A stretch of 64,000 bases of DNA from an uncultured Paracoccaceae bacterium (GTDB taxonomy: Bacteria; Pseudomonadota; Alphaproteobacteria; Rhodobacterales; Rhodobacteraceae): the NCBI GenBank assembly GCA_947500135.1, contig CANMQX010000001.1:186001-250000 (forward strand), read 5' to 3'. Within the stretch, counting starts at the first letter, position 1. Every line of letters starts with the position of its first letter. Shown one piece after another: positions 50,981 through 58,943 of this stretch. Below the pieces are notes generated by a model. That model did no database searches and had not been told where the DNA came from. It worked only from the letters and a program-made list of their open reading frames with translations. Position numbers and translations under genes: made by a program.

Positions 50981-52168
50981 ATGTTCCTGCGTTTCTTCGA
51001 CAATCTGCGCGAAACCGGGGTGCCGGTTTCCCTGCGTGAATTCCTGTCGTTCTTGGAAGGGATGAAGGCAGGTCTTGCGACCTACGACATCGAAGGGTTC
51101 TACTTTCTGGCCCGTACAGTGATGGTTAAAGATGAACGCCATCTCGACAAGTTCGACCGGGCCTTTGCGGCGACGTTCGAAGGGCTTGACCAGATCCCCG
51201 ATGATGCCGTGCTGAATGCGGTCGATATCCCGGCCGATTGGTTGGAAAAGCTCGCTGAAAGGCATCTGACCGACGCTGAAAAGGCCGAGATTGAGGCATT
51301 GGGCGGTTTCGACAAGCTGATGGAAACGCTCAAAAAACGGCTAGAGGAACAAAAAGGCCGCCATCAGGGCGGCAGCAAATGGGTCGGCACGGCAGGCACC
51401 TCCCCTTTTGGGGCCTACGGGTACAATCCCGAAGGTGTGCGCATCGGCCAGAACGAAAGCCGCCATCAGCGCGCTGTCAAAGTCTGGGATAAGCGCGATT
51501 TTCGCAACCTGGATGACACGGTCGAACTGGGCACCCGCAATATCAAGGTCGCGCTGAAACGGCTGCGCCGCTGGGCGCGCGATGGGGCGGCAGACGAACT
51601 GGACCTGAATGGCACCATCCGCGCGACGGCCGAACAGGGTTATCTGGATGTGCAAACCCGACCAGAGCGGCGCAATGCGGTCAAGGTCCTGCTGTTTTTG
51701 GATGTCGGCGGATCAATGGACCCGCATATCAAGGTGGTCGAGGAATTGTTCAGCGCGGCCAAATCCGAATTCAAACATTTCGAATATTTCTATTTTCACA
51801 ACTGCCTTTACGAAGGGGTGTGGAAAGATAATCGGCGGCGCTGGAATGCCCAGACCCCCACTTGGGAGGTCCTACGCACCTATGGGCCCGACTACAAATG
51901 CGTCTTTGTGGGTGACGCCAGCATGTCACCTTACGAAATCGCCTTCAAAGGCGGGGCGAATGAACATTGGAACGAAGAAGCAGGCGAGACATGGCTGACC
52001 CGTGCGCGCGATCAATGGCCCGCACATTTGTGGATCAATCCGCTGGATGAACGCTATTGGCCCTACACCCAGTCGATCCAGATGATTCAGCAGATTTTTG
52101 GCGCCGACCGGATGGTGCCGATGACGTTGTCGGGAATAGAGGCGGGTATGAAATTGCTGGGGCGGTGA
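50981..52168 (+). CDS. VWA-domain protein (CoxE-like, COG3825-type), MoxR partner
   Basis: 395 residues. The N-terminal part (MFLRFFDNLRETGVPVSLREFLSFLEGM) is a conserved helical domain; a basic middle (WDKRDFRNLDDT) is followed by the VWA domain from about residue 235. The metal site reads DVGGSMDPH, so the first Ser of the usual DxSxS is Gly. This family pairs with MoxR ATPases. It overlaps no gene but lies five bases after the small membrane protein and is followed immediately by the MOSC gene. Confidence 0.9.
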   Translation: MFLRFFDNLRETGVPVSLREFLSFLEGMKAGLATYDIEGFYFLARTVMVKDERHLDKFDRAFAATFEGLDQIPDDAVLNAVDIPADWLEKLAERHLTDAEKAEIEALGGFDKLMETLKKRLEEQKGRHQGGSKWVGTAGTSPFGAYGYNPEGVRIGQNESRHQRAVKVWDKRDFRNLDDTVELGTRNIKVALKRLRRWARDGAADELDLNGTIRATAEQGYLDVQTRPERRNAVKVLLFLDVGGSMDPHIKVVEELFSAAKSEFKHFEYFYFHNCLYEGVWKDNRRRWNAQTPTWEVLRTYGPDYKCVFVGDASMSPYEIAFKGGANEHWNEEAGETWLTRARDQWPAHLWINPLDERYWPYTQSIQMIQQIFGADRMVPMTLSGIEAGMKLLGR

Positions 52169-52169
52169 A

Positions 52170-52799
52170 ATGAAAGTCTTGAGCGTCCAGATCGGCAAAC
52201 CGGAAAAGACCCCGGCCAAGACTGGCATGACCGGGCATTTCAAGACACCCGTCGATAGCCGCGTAATGGTTGGTCCGCGAGGTCTGGACGGCGACACGAT
52301 CTGCGATCTGGAAAACCACGGTGGTGTTGATCAGGCGGTCTATCTCATGGGCGCGCCCGATCTGGCGCATTGGGCGCAGGAACTGGGACGTGACATCAAG
52401 CCGGGGTTCTTTGGCGAAAATCTGGTGATCACCGATCTTGAAACCGCAACCCTCGCCATTGGCGATATCCTCACCATGGGTGATGTCACCTTGCAAATCA
52501 CCTCACCACGTATTCCTTGCGCGACTTATGCGGCCCATATCGGTACCCCGCAGGCGGTAAAGCAATTCTACGCGATGGAGCGCCCCGGTGCCTATGCGCG
52601 GGTCTTGAAATCGGGGGCCGTTTCCAGTGGTATGGCCGTCCAATTGCACGCATTCGCGGGCGACCGCATCACAATCATCGAAAACATGCACGCTTATCTG
52701 GGCAATTTTCAGGATACCGCATTTTTGGAGCGCGCCTTGACCGTGCCTGCCCATTACAAGTTACACGCCTTGGCCAAGCAGCGATTGGGACAGGTCTGA
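52170..52799 (+). CDS. MOSC-domain protein (YiiM-like)
   Basis: 209 residues. GPRGLDGDTICDLENHGGVDQAVYLMG near residue 35, PGFFGENLVITDLE near 75 and ITSPRIPCATYA with the conserved Cys near 118 are MOSC hallmarks. MOSC domains handle molybdenum-cofactor sulfur and, in YiiM, reduce N-hydroxylated bases using Moco. It starts one base after the VWA stop, so co-expression is likely. Confidence 0.88.
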   Translation: MKVLSVQIGKPEKTPAKTGMTGHFKTPVDSRVMVGPRGLDGDTICDLENHGGVDQAVYLMGAPDLAHWAQELGRDIKPGFFGENLVITDLETATLAIGDILTMGDVTLQITSPRIPCATYAAHIGTPQAVKQFYAMERPGAYARVLKSGAVSSGMAVQLHAFAGDRITIIENMHAYLGNFQDTAFLERALTVPAHYKLHALAKQRLGQV

Positions 52800-52858
52800 A
52801 CCGTGGACCGCGGCAGTCTGTGCTTTGATTTTTGGGGCTTTGAACCCATATACAACTC

Positions 52859-53542
52859 ATGATCAAATTTACCCCGATCCTGTTGGCCGTTTTATATGGT
52901 TTTGTGATGTACCGGTTTTCGGTCTGGCGCACGTCACGCGAATTGGACGCCAACTCGACCGAACTGGCTGATCCGATCCTGAAAGTGCTGACCGATCGCA
53001 TGGCGCAAGCGCTGGATATCGAACGGATCAAGGTGCATATCTACGAAATCGAACCCGTCAACGGGCTGGCCGCCCCCGACGGTCGGATTTTTATCACCCG
53101 TGGGTTCTTCAACAAATACCGCAAAGGTGAGGTCACGTCAGAGGAAATGGCGAGCGTCATCGCGCATGAATTGGGCCATGTCGCCCTTGGCCATTCCAAA
53201 CGGCGGATGATCGACTTTTCCGGGCAAAACGCGATGCGCACGGCACTTGCCATGGTGCTGGGCCGGTTCCTGCCGGGCATTGGACCATGGTTCGCTGGTC
53301 TGTTGATGCGGCTTGTGGCCGCGCGCTTGTCCCGTAATGACGAATTCGAGGCGGATGCCTATGCCTCTGCCCTGCTGGTCAAGGCCGGAATTGGTACAGA
53401 GCCACAGAAGTCACTTTTTACCAAGCTTGAGAAACTGACCGGCGCGCATGGTGCGGCCAGCCCAGCCTGGATGCTCAGCCACCCGAAATCACCACAGCGG
53501 ATTGCGGCAATTGAAGCAAACGAAACGAAATGGCAGGCGTGA
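52859..53542 (+). CDS. M48-family zinc metallopeptidase
   Basis: 227 residues. An N-terminal membrane helix (residues 4-18), then the zinc site HELGH in SVIAHELGHVALGH near 100, and the third ligand Glu in NDEFEADAYA near 162. This is the compact HtpX/Oma1-like layout. A second hydrophobic segment (PGIGPWFAGLLMRLV) precedes the Glu. Substrate unknown; quality control of membrane proteins is typical of the family. Confidence 0.87.
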   Translation: MIKFTPILLAVLYGFVMYRFSVWRTSRELDANSTELADPILKVLTDRMAQALDIERIKVHIYEIEPVNGLAAPDGRIFITRGFFNKYRKGEVTSEEMASVIAHELGHVALGHSKRRMIDFSGQNAMRTALAMVLGRFLPGIGPWFAGLLMRLVAARLSRNDEFEADAYASALLVKAGIGTEPQKSLFTKLEKLTGAHGAASPAWMLSHPKSPQRIAAIEANETKWQA

Positions 53543-53570
53543 CGCCAAACTTTCTTAGAAAATTTGTGTT

Positions 53571-53591
53571 CAAAATCTCACAGAGATTTTG
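53571..53591. terminator. Bidirectional hairpin between the M48 and PIN genes
   Basis: CAAAATCTC (53571-53579) and GAGATTTTG (53583-53591) form a perfect 9-bp stem with a 3-base loop. T tracts flank it on both strands, and it overlaps the final codons of the PIN gene. Confidence 0.65.
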
Positions 53592-54129
53592 TCGCTAGCG
53601 CTTTGCCCAGCCGGGGCAGACGCGCTTTTTTCATCAAGGCGCGCATTTCCCATTCTCCCTCTGACAGCCGGTTCGCTTCGGCCAGCACAGCATCAGCCAC
53701 GCCCCGGACCTGATCCGGGGCCTCTTCCAGCAACCCGCGCAGAAACGCATCCGGGTCCACACGGAAAACGCCCTCTTCGGCCAGAATATTGCCCGGGAAG
53801 TCCTTGGCATTCACCGTCATGATCGCATCGCATGACCCGGCCACTGCCGCCGCCAACACATGAATGTCGTCCGGATCCGGTAACCATAATCGCACTTGCA
53901 ACCCATGATATTCCGGTACAATTGCGTCAGGGAATGTCGCGCCCAATGCCGCAATCTCGCCCCGCGCGATGACCTCCTGCCCCGGCCCGAGTTTCGCTGT
54001 CGCACGCGCCCATTCTTCCAGGATGCGGGCGGACCATCGCGCCTCGAACAACCCTTCGCGTGCGCAGCCCAAAACCACCTCGCGCATCACCGTCGGATAA
54101 AGCACGCAAGCGTCGATCAGCACCCTCAT
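53578..54129 (-). CDS. PIN-domain protein (putative ribonuclease)
   Basis: 183 residues. VLIDACVLYP gives the first acidic residue, EEWARA the Glu, and PDPDDIHVLAAAV with TVNAKDFP the later Asp set of a PIN nuclease. No antitoxin gene lies beside it, unlike VapC systems; instead its start overlaps the stop of the rlmI-like gene by four bases. That arrangement suggests an RNA-processing role with the methyltransferase rather than a toxin, but this is inference. A CCCCGGA/TCCGGGG palindrome sits inside its coding sequence at 53702-53720. Confidence 0.82.
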   Translation of the reverse strand: MRVLIDACVLYPTVMREVVLGCAREGLFEARWSARILEEWARATAKLGPGQEVIARGEIAALGATFPDAIVPEYHGLQVRLWLPDPDDIHVLAAAVAGSCDAIMTVNAKDFPGNILAEEGVFRVDPDAFLRGLLEEAPDQVRGVADAVLAEANRLSEGEWEMRALMKKARLPRLGKALATKSL

Positions 54130-55328
54130 AGGCGGTAGAACACGGCTTTCAGATAGCCGCTTTCGGCCAGATGCGGCATCAACGGATGATCAGACCCGGC
54201 GAAGCCCGTATGAATGATCTGGCCCCGCCTGCCCCCGCGCCCGATGCCGCGCGAGCATGCATTGCGGAATTTGGTCAGATCAGCCGCATGTGAACAGGAA
54301 CACAATCCCAGATAGCCACCATCTGCGACCAGAGGGGCGGCAAGCCGGGCGATCCGTTCATAAGCACGCAGCCCCGCGTCCAATGCCTGCCGCGAGGGCG
54401 CAAAGGCAGGCGGATCACAAATCACCAGATCAAACTGCGCACCCTCTTCCGCCAGCGCCGTCAACTGGGCAAAAGCATCGCCCTTCCGGGTTGTAAACCG
54501 GTCCGTCATCCCCATCTGTTCGGCCCCTTGGGCGGCCAAATCCAGCGCAGGCCGCGACCCGTCCACCGCCAGAACCGACTGCGCACCGCCCGCCAACGCA
54601 GCCAAGCCAAAACCACCAACATGCGAAAACATATCCAGCACCCGCGCGCCCTTGGCCAGCCGGGCGGCAAAGGCGTGATTTTCGCGCTGATCAAAGAACA
54701 ACCCGGTCTTTTGGCCGCCCATAACGTCGGCCAGATAGGTGGCACCATTCATCGGAACAGGAATAGGCGCATCAGGGGCTGCACCATGCGGGACGGCCAT
54801 AACCTCCTCCAGCCCTTCCAATCCGCGCGCCCGCCCGGTGCCATTGGACACAATTGTGCTGACGCCTGTGACCTCAACCAATGCGGCGACCAGCGGGGCC
54901 AGCAGGCCGTCGGCCCATGCTGCATTGGGTTGGATCACAGCCAGATCGCCGAAGCGGTCAATAATCACGCCGGGCAAGCCATCGGCCTCTGCATGGATCA
55001 GGCGATAGAAAGGCGCATCATACAGCCGGGCGCGATGGGCGAGCGCCCGCGCGATCCGGGCGGCAAACCACGCCTGATCGATCACCGCCGTCGGATCGCG
55101 ATCCAGCATACGGCAAATGATCTTTGAGGTCGGGTTAACCGCAACCACACCCAATGGTTGGCGGGCACTATCTTCCAAGACGGCAATGGTGCCGGGAGAC
55201 AGCGCGCGCGTGCGCCTGTCGGTCACCAATTCATTGGCATAGACCCAAGGGAAGCCGTGGCGGATCGCCCGCACTTCGGCTTTGGGGGTTAATCTGACGG
55301 TGGCGGATGTGGTGGCTGCACTATTCAT
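54126..55328 (-). CDS. RlmI-like 23S rRNA (cytosine-5) methyltransferase
   Basis: 400 residues. An N-terminal PUA-like domain (RLTPKAEVRAIRHGFPWVYANEL) is followed by the methyltransferase: FFDQRENH near residue 215, VLDMFSHVGGFGLAA (SAM motif I), and ICDPPAFAPSR (motif IV), with LGLCSCSH holding the catalytic Cys region. RlmI methylates C1962 of 23S rRNA in E. coli. It precedes and is coupled to the PIN gene. Confidence 0.88.
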   Translation of the reverse strand: MNSAATTSATVRLTPKAEVRAIRHGFPWVYANELVTDRRTRALSPGTIAVLEDSARQPLGVVAVNPTSKIICRMLDRDPTAVIDQAWFAARIARALAHRARLYDAPFYRLIHAEADGLPGVIIDRFGDLAVIQPNAAWADGLLAPLVAALVEVTGVSTIVSNGTGRARGLEGLEEVMAVPHGAAPDAPIPVPMNGATYLADVMGGQKTGLFFDQRENHAFAARLAKGARVLDMFSHVGGFGLAALAGGAQSVLAVDGSRPALDLAAQGAEQMGMTDRFTTRKGDAFAQLTALAEEGAQFDLVICDPPAFAPSRQALDAGLRAYERIARLAAPLVADGGYLGLCSCSHAADLTKFRNACSRGIGRGGRRGQIIHTGFAGSDHPLMPHLAESGYLKAVFYRL

Positions 55329-55372
55329 GCCCGCCCCTTACCTGCATTCACGCAAGGTGAAAAGTGGGACGA

Positions 55373-55930
55373 TCAGGAAAGCTCGCGCCGCAACACCTGC
55401 GTCAGGAAATCCGTGACCCGCACCTTCTGGGTCTGACCGCTTTGTTCCAAGACCACGGCCTGCGAACCACCGGGGGCGTCCAGATTGGCCACGACGCGAC
55501 GCACCGGTTCGATCACGACACCCGATCCAGCATCGCGCACCGTCATCAAGAAGATGATGTTGTAGACGCCACCAACCGAATACCGGGTTCGGTCAGTCAC
55601 TCCATGAAATCGTACCAGTTGTACGTCTATGACAACCGGCTGACTGCCGCGCAACGCCGGCTTGTTCCGGGCAACAGCCGTTTCAAACATCGCCGCAATC
55701 TGCGGAATGCGCTCGCCCCACGGATCGCCGCGCCAGACGACATCAGCGATTGGGTAATATCCTGTGGCCTCAGATACTTTCAGTTCAGGTGACGCAGAAA
55801 ATCGCATATCCGCAAGCTGGTAAGACCGCTGCACACCTTCTGGTGCGGTACTTCGCACGCCCGTTTGCCCACCAGCACAGGCGACCAAACCGACCAACAT
55901 GACAAGCGCCACCAGCAACCTTTTAAACAT
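55373..55930 (-). CDS. Conserved lipoprotein of unknown function
   Basis: 185 residues. Lipobox LVAC (Cys at residue 18). The mature part contains ATGYYPIADVVWRGDPWGER and VQLVRFHGVTDRTRYSVGGVYNI; it looks like the Rhodobacterales lipoprotein family DUF6778, a name given from memory. There is no transmembrane segment beyond the signal. The gene stands alone upstream of the rlmI-like gene and divergent from edd. Confidence 0.75.
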   Translation of the reverse strand: MFKRLLVALVMLVGLVACAGGQTGVRSTAPEGVQRSYQLADMRFSASPELKVSEATGYYPIADVVWRGDPWGERIPQIAAMFETAVARNKPALRGSQPVVIDVQLVRFHGVTDRTRYSVGGVYNIIFLMTVRDAGSGVVIEPVRRVVANLDAPGGSQAVVLEQSGQTQKVRVTDFLTQVLRRELS

Positions 55931-56047
55931 TATCCATCACCTCAAGAAATGCGTCTCAGCTTCGAGCCGATAACAACGGTCAATGGCACGATTAAGGCAA
56001 ATTTTGTACAATTGTCCTCGTTTTTGCAATGATGCGCTCGCCCGATC

Positions 56048-56076
56048 TTGTTAGCGCTAACAGCACATGTTACTAT
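56048..56076 (+). promoter_or_regulatory. Promoter of edd-eda
   Basis: TTGTTA (56048-56053), a 17-base spacer and TACTAT (56071-56076), 39 bases before the edd start. The operator at 56049-56062 overlaps the -35 box, predicting repression. Confidence 0.65.
56049..56062. promoter_or_regulatory. LacI-family-type operator of edd
   Basis: TGTTAGCGCTAACA is a perfect 14-bp palindrome with the same TGTTA/TAACA arms as the sugar-acid cluster operators but a GCGC centre instead of TCGA. Confidence 0.82.
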
Positions 56077-56115
56077 GCGTCGAACGCCGACAACCCCAGT
56101 CATCAGAGGATCAAG

Positions 56116-57921
56116 ATGCCACTTCACCCCACAATTGCCGCCGTGACAGACCGTATTCGGGCGCGCTCCGAAGGCCCCCGGCGCAAGTATCTTGATACGA
56201 TGGCACGGGCCGCTGCCGAAGGGCCTCGGCGGGCGCATCTGACTTGCGGCAATCAGGCCCATGCTTATGCCGCCATGGGCGATGACAAAGCTGCATTGAC
56301 CGACGCGCCCACCCCTAACCTTGGGATCGTCACCGCCTATAATGACATGTTGTCTGCGCATCAGCCCTTTGAACGCTATCCCAATCTAATCCGTGCTGCG
56401 GCCCGGGCATCGGGTGGCACAGCACAGGTGGCGGGCGGCGTGCCGGCCATGTGTGATGGGGTGACACAAGGCCAGACCGGTATGGAATTGTCACTGTTTT
56501 CACGGGATGTGATCGCATTGGCCGCTGGTGTGGGCCTGTCGCATAACGTCTTTGACGCAAGCGTTTATCTGGGCGTCTGCGACAAGATTGTGCCAGGGTT
56601 GGTGATAGCAGCGGCAACATTCGGCTATATCCCGGGCATCTTTATCCCTGCGGGGCCCATGACCTCGGGCTTGCCCAATGACCAAAAGGCCAAGGTCCGC
56701 CAGCAATTCGCCACTGGCGAGGTTGGGCGTGATGAGCTGATGGCGGCTGAAATGGCCTCTTACCATGGGCCGGGCACCTGCACCTTTTACGGGACAGCTA
56801 ACACCAACCAGATGTTGATGGAATTCATGGGGCTGCACATGCCCGGCGCGTCCTTCGTGAGCCCCGGCACACCGTTGCGCGACGCGCTAACCACCGCAGC
56901 AACCGAACGCGCGCTTTCGATCACAGCGCTTGGCAATGATTATCGCCCGGTTTGCGACATTCTGGATGAACGCGCCTTTGTGAACGGCCTTGTCGGCTTG
57001 ATGGCCACGGGCGGGTCCACCAACCTTGTCATCCATCTGCCCGCCATGGCGCGGGCGGCAGGGATCATTCTTGATCTGGAAGACTTTAGCGACCTATCAG
57101 AGGTCACGCCATTAATGGCAAAGGTTTACCCCAACGGTCTGGCAGACGTGAACCACTTTCACGCGGCCGGGGGTTTGGGGTTCATGATTGGCGAGCTGCT
57201 GAAGGCAGGACTGCTGCATCCCGATACCAAAACCGTCGCAGGCGACGGGCTGGACCTGTACACCAAGGATCCCAAACTGACCGATGGCCGAATTACCTAT
57301 GCCGACGGAACTGGCGAGACGCTGAACGACAAGATCCTGCGCCCGGCCAGCAACCCGTTCCACAGCCATGGCGGCCTGACTCAACTATCCGGCAATCTGG
57401 GGCGGGGCGTGATCAAAACCTCTGCCGTTGCCGAAGAAAGACATATTATCGAGGCCCCTGCCCGCGTCTTTCATACCCAGGACGCTGTGAAAGCCGCCTT
57501 CAAGGCAGGCGAGTTGACCAGTGACACTGTCATAGTCGTGCGCTTTCAGGGACCGAAATCCAACGGCATGCCGGAACTGCACGGTCTGACACCGACGCTT
57601 GCCGTGTTGCAGGATCGCGGGCTGAAAGTGGCGCTGGTAACGGATGGGCGCATGTCCGGTGCGTCGGGCAAAGTGCCTTCTGCCATCCATGTCTGCCCCG
57701 AAGCCGCAGATCACGGGCCAATCAGCCTGGTCCAGGATGGTGATATCGTCCGGCTGGACGCCACCAAAGGCACAATAGATGTGCTGGGCGTTGATCTGGC
57801 GACACGCAGCCCGGCCACTGCAGACCTTAGCGGCAATGGCACCGGCGTCGGACGCGAGCTTTTTGAATGCTTCCGCCAGAATGTTGGCCTTGCTGCCGAT
57901 GGCGCCGGGGTGGTTGTGTGA
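56116..57921 (+). CDS. edd: Phosphogluconate dehydratase
   Basis: 601 residues. Ligands of the [4Fe-4S] cluster are seen in [13 protein letters not shown] and GVCDKIVPG; the family blocks [11 protein letters not shown] and [16 protein letters not shown] are present. The enzyme converts 6-phosphogluconate to 2-keto-3-deoxy-6-phosphogluconate, the first unique step of the Entner-Doudoroff pathway. AGAGGA precedes the ATG at 56116. It lies 43 bases before eda and downstream of an operator-covered promoter. Confidence 0.96.
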   Translation: MPLHPTIAAVTDRIRARSEGPRRKYLDTMARAAAEGPRRAHLTCGNQAHAYAAMGDDKAALTDAPTPNLGIVTAYNDMLSAHQPFERYPNLIRAAARASGGTAQVAGGVPAMCDGVTQGQTGMELSLFSRDVIALAAGVGLSHNVFDASVYLGVCDKIVPGLVIAAATFGYIPGIFIPAGPMTSGLPNDQKAKVRQQFATGEVGRDELMAAEMASYHGPGTCTFYGTANTNQMLMEFMGLHMPGASFVSPGTPLRDALTTAATERALSITALGNDYRPVCDILDERAFVNGLVGLMATGGSTNLVIHLPAMARAAGIILDLEDFSDLSEVTPLMAKVYPNGLADVNHFHAAGGLGFMIGELLKAGLLHPDTKTVAGDGLDLYTKDPKLTDGRITYADGTGETLNDKILRPASNPFHSHGGLTQLSGNLGRGVIKTSAVAEERHIIEAPARVFHTQDAVKAAFKAGELTSDTVIVVRFQGPKSNGMPELHGLTPTLAVLQDRGLKVALVTDGRMSGASGKVPSAIHVCPEAADHGPISLVQDGDIVRLDATKGTIDVLGVDLATRSPATADLSGNGTGVGRELFECFRQNVGLAADGAGVVV

Positions 57922-57964
57922 CACACACCCGACCCTTTTTCCGAATTAACAAGAGATTTATGAC

Positions 57965-58606
57965 ATGACCCCACAAGACGCCTCAGCTGCCGCTGCCAAG
58001 GTTTGCCTACTTGCCCCCGTTGTTCCGGTTCTGGTGGTGGATGACGCCGCCATTGCCGCTGATCTGGCGCAGGCACTGGTCGCAGGCGGCCTGCCCGCAC
58101 TTGAGGTCACGTTGCGCACCCCTGCCGCCCTTGATGTGATCCGTGAAATGGCAACCGTTCCGGGCGGGGCCGTCGGTGCAGGCACATTGCTGACACCAAA
58201 AGACGTGGAAGAGGCGAAAAAAGCCGGGGCCACATTCGGCGTATCCCCCGGGGCGACGGATATTCTGCTGGATGCCTGCGAAGCCAATGACTTGCCGCTC
58301 TTGCCCGGTGCGGCCACAGCATCCGAAGCGATGCGGCTGCTGGAACGCGGCTACACAGTCCAGAAGTTCTTTCCAGCAGAGGCGAATGGCGGCGCTCCTG
58401 CGCTCAAAGCCATCGGCGCGCCGATCCCGCAGGTGAAGTTCTGCCCTACCGGCGGCGTCAGCCTAAAAAATGCAAATGACTATCTGTCGCTTGGCAACAC
58501 GCTTTGCGTTGGCGGGTCATGGGTCGCACCAAAAGACAAAGTTCAGTCTGGCGACTGGGCGGGCATCACGACACTGGCAGCAGAGGCGGCAGGCCTGCCA
58601 CGATAA
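57965..58606 (+). CDS. eda: KDPG aldolase
   Basis: 213 residues. PVVPVLVVDDAA, ALEVTLRTPAAL (catalytic Glu), GAGTLL, FFPAEANGG and VKFCPTGGVS (active-site region, with the Schiff-base Lys in the preceding KFFPAE strand) are the class I KDPG/KHG aldolase signature. It splits KDPG to pyruvate and glyceraldehyde-3-phosphate. It shares the edd transcript; a long inverted repeat follows it. Confidence 0.95.
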   Translation: MTPQDASAAAAKVCLLAPVVPVLVVDDAAIAADLAQALVAGGLPALEVTLRTPAALDVIREMATVPGGAVGAGTLLTPKDVEEAKKAGATFGVSPGATDILLDACEANDLPLLPGAATASEAMRLLERGYTVQKFFPAEANGGAPALKAIGAPIPQVKFCPTGGVSLKNANDYLSLGNTLCVGGSWVAPKDKVQSGDWAGITTLAAEAAGLPR

Positions 58607-58613
58607 GAACCCC

Positions 58614-58677
58614 GTCCCGGACTTGATCCGGGACCTCATGGTCGGCTCAGGTAGAGGTCCCGGATCAAGTCCGGGAC
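58614..58677. repeat. Large inverted repeat with REP-like core
   Basis: Two 24-base arms (58614-58637 and 58654-58677) are exact reverse complements with a 16-base loop. Each arm is itself nearly palindromic (CCCGGA-CTTGA-TCCGGG). It lies after eda and overlaps the end of the convergent gene, and would act as a strong terminator. Confidence 0.85.
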
Positions 58678-58943
58678 AGGTCCACGCGGGCCGCACGCCC
58701 ACCACGCCTGCGTGGCGCTTGCGTGTCTTGCAGGGCCGCGACCAATGTCTGCGTCATTGGGTGGCTGGTCGGCTGATCGGCATATTGCACCAGCAATTCC
58801 TGCACCAGGTTTTTGATTTCAGCCTCGACCGGCACGCCCAGTGCCCAATCAAGGAATATCGTCCGACACTCCGCCACGGTGATGCCATCGATCCGGTAGG
58901 CCTCTCTGATCAAGCCCTTGGGGTCGCGCGGATCACGATCCAT
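58665..58943 (-). CDS. Conserved hypothetical protein coupled to glnE
   Basis: 92 residues. MDRDPRDPKGLIREAYRIDG and ECRTIFLDWALGVP suggest a small helical domain; the tail is Arg-rich (RRRGGRAARVDLSRT). The ATG overlaps the glnE stop (TGATG), so it is translated with glnE. Its last codons lie in the inverted repeat, so the tail may be repeat-derived. No known family is recognised. Confidence 0.7.
   Translation of the reverse strand: MDRDPRDPKGLIREAYRIDGITVAECRTIFLDWALGVPVEAEIKNLVQELLVQYADQPTSHPMTQTLVAALQDTQAPRRRGGRAARVDLSRT

Noticed and set aside
53578..54129. VapBC-type toxin-antitoxin system
   Set aside because: No antitoxin-sized gene overlaps or precedes the PIN gene; it is coupled to an rRNA methyltransferase.
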